Under the pieces are notes generated by a model. The model was given only the letters and a program-made list of their open reading frames with translations, was not told where the DNA came from and did not search any database. The position numbers and the translations under genes are program-made. Shown here one piece after another: positions 62,689 to 64,000 of a DNA stretch of 64,000 bases. The stretch comes from Amia ocellicauda (taxonomy: Eukaryota; Chordata; Actinopteri; Amiiformes; Amiidae): positions 30,662,298-30,726,297 of the forward strand of contig NC_089856.1 of assembly GCF_036373705.1 (NCBI RefSeq), given 5' to 3'. Position 1 is the first letter of the stretch; every line of letters begins with the position of its first letter.

Positions 62689-64000
<1,312 letters not shown>

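Overview
This window is vertebrate nuclear DNA, almost certainly from a ray-finned fish. Eight split genes can be read exon by exon with GT-AG introns. Introns and gaps carry Tc1/mariner and hAT-type DNA transposon remnants, SINE-like pieces and long AT/AAT microsatellites of the kind common in fish. An intact allantoinase gene, which mammals have lost, fits a fish. The species cannot be fixed from the sequence alone.

Layout, left to right: stk25 (minus, only its first coding exon at the left edge); bok (plus, pro-apoptotic Bcl-2 family); thap4 (minus, THAP zinc finger plus nitrobindin haem barrel, with a second internal first exon for a nitrobindin-only protein); atg4b (plus, autophagy cysteine protease); dtymk (minus, thymidylate kinase); agxt (minus, alanine-glyoxylate aminotransferase); alln (minus, allantoinase); kif1a (plus, first coding exon and 5' leader at the right edge). 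The complete reading frames come to 213, 470 (short form 171), 397, 213, 427 (short form 390) and 453 residues, with all splice phases consistent. stk25 and kif1a run out of the window.

The gene set corresponds to human 2q37.3. As recalled, human has STK25-BOK-THAP4-ATG4B-DTYMK in one block and KIF1A-AGXT in another, several genes apart. Here the blocks meet at dtymk/agxt with the agxt end inverted, and alln lies between agxt and kif1a. alln and agxt belong to linked chemistry: uricolysis through allantoin and allantoate can yield glyoxylate, which AGXT detoxifies. The other genes are cell-biological neighbours with no shared pathway.

The points most worth checking are: (1) the internal thap4 promoter with a ZNF143-like motif and its own start exon in matching phase; (2) two in-frame agxt start codons, the upstream one adding an arginine-rich, mitochondrial-type leader, together with an unusual -SKV C terminus; (3) a 33-base alln microexon next to a GC-AG intron; (4) a decayed tRNA-Cys copy; (5) evenly spaced CCAAT boxes before atg4b. 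I saw no CRISPR array, rRNA, or retrovirus- or LTR-like element, and nothing that looks like a wholly new multi-gene system.
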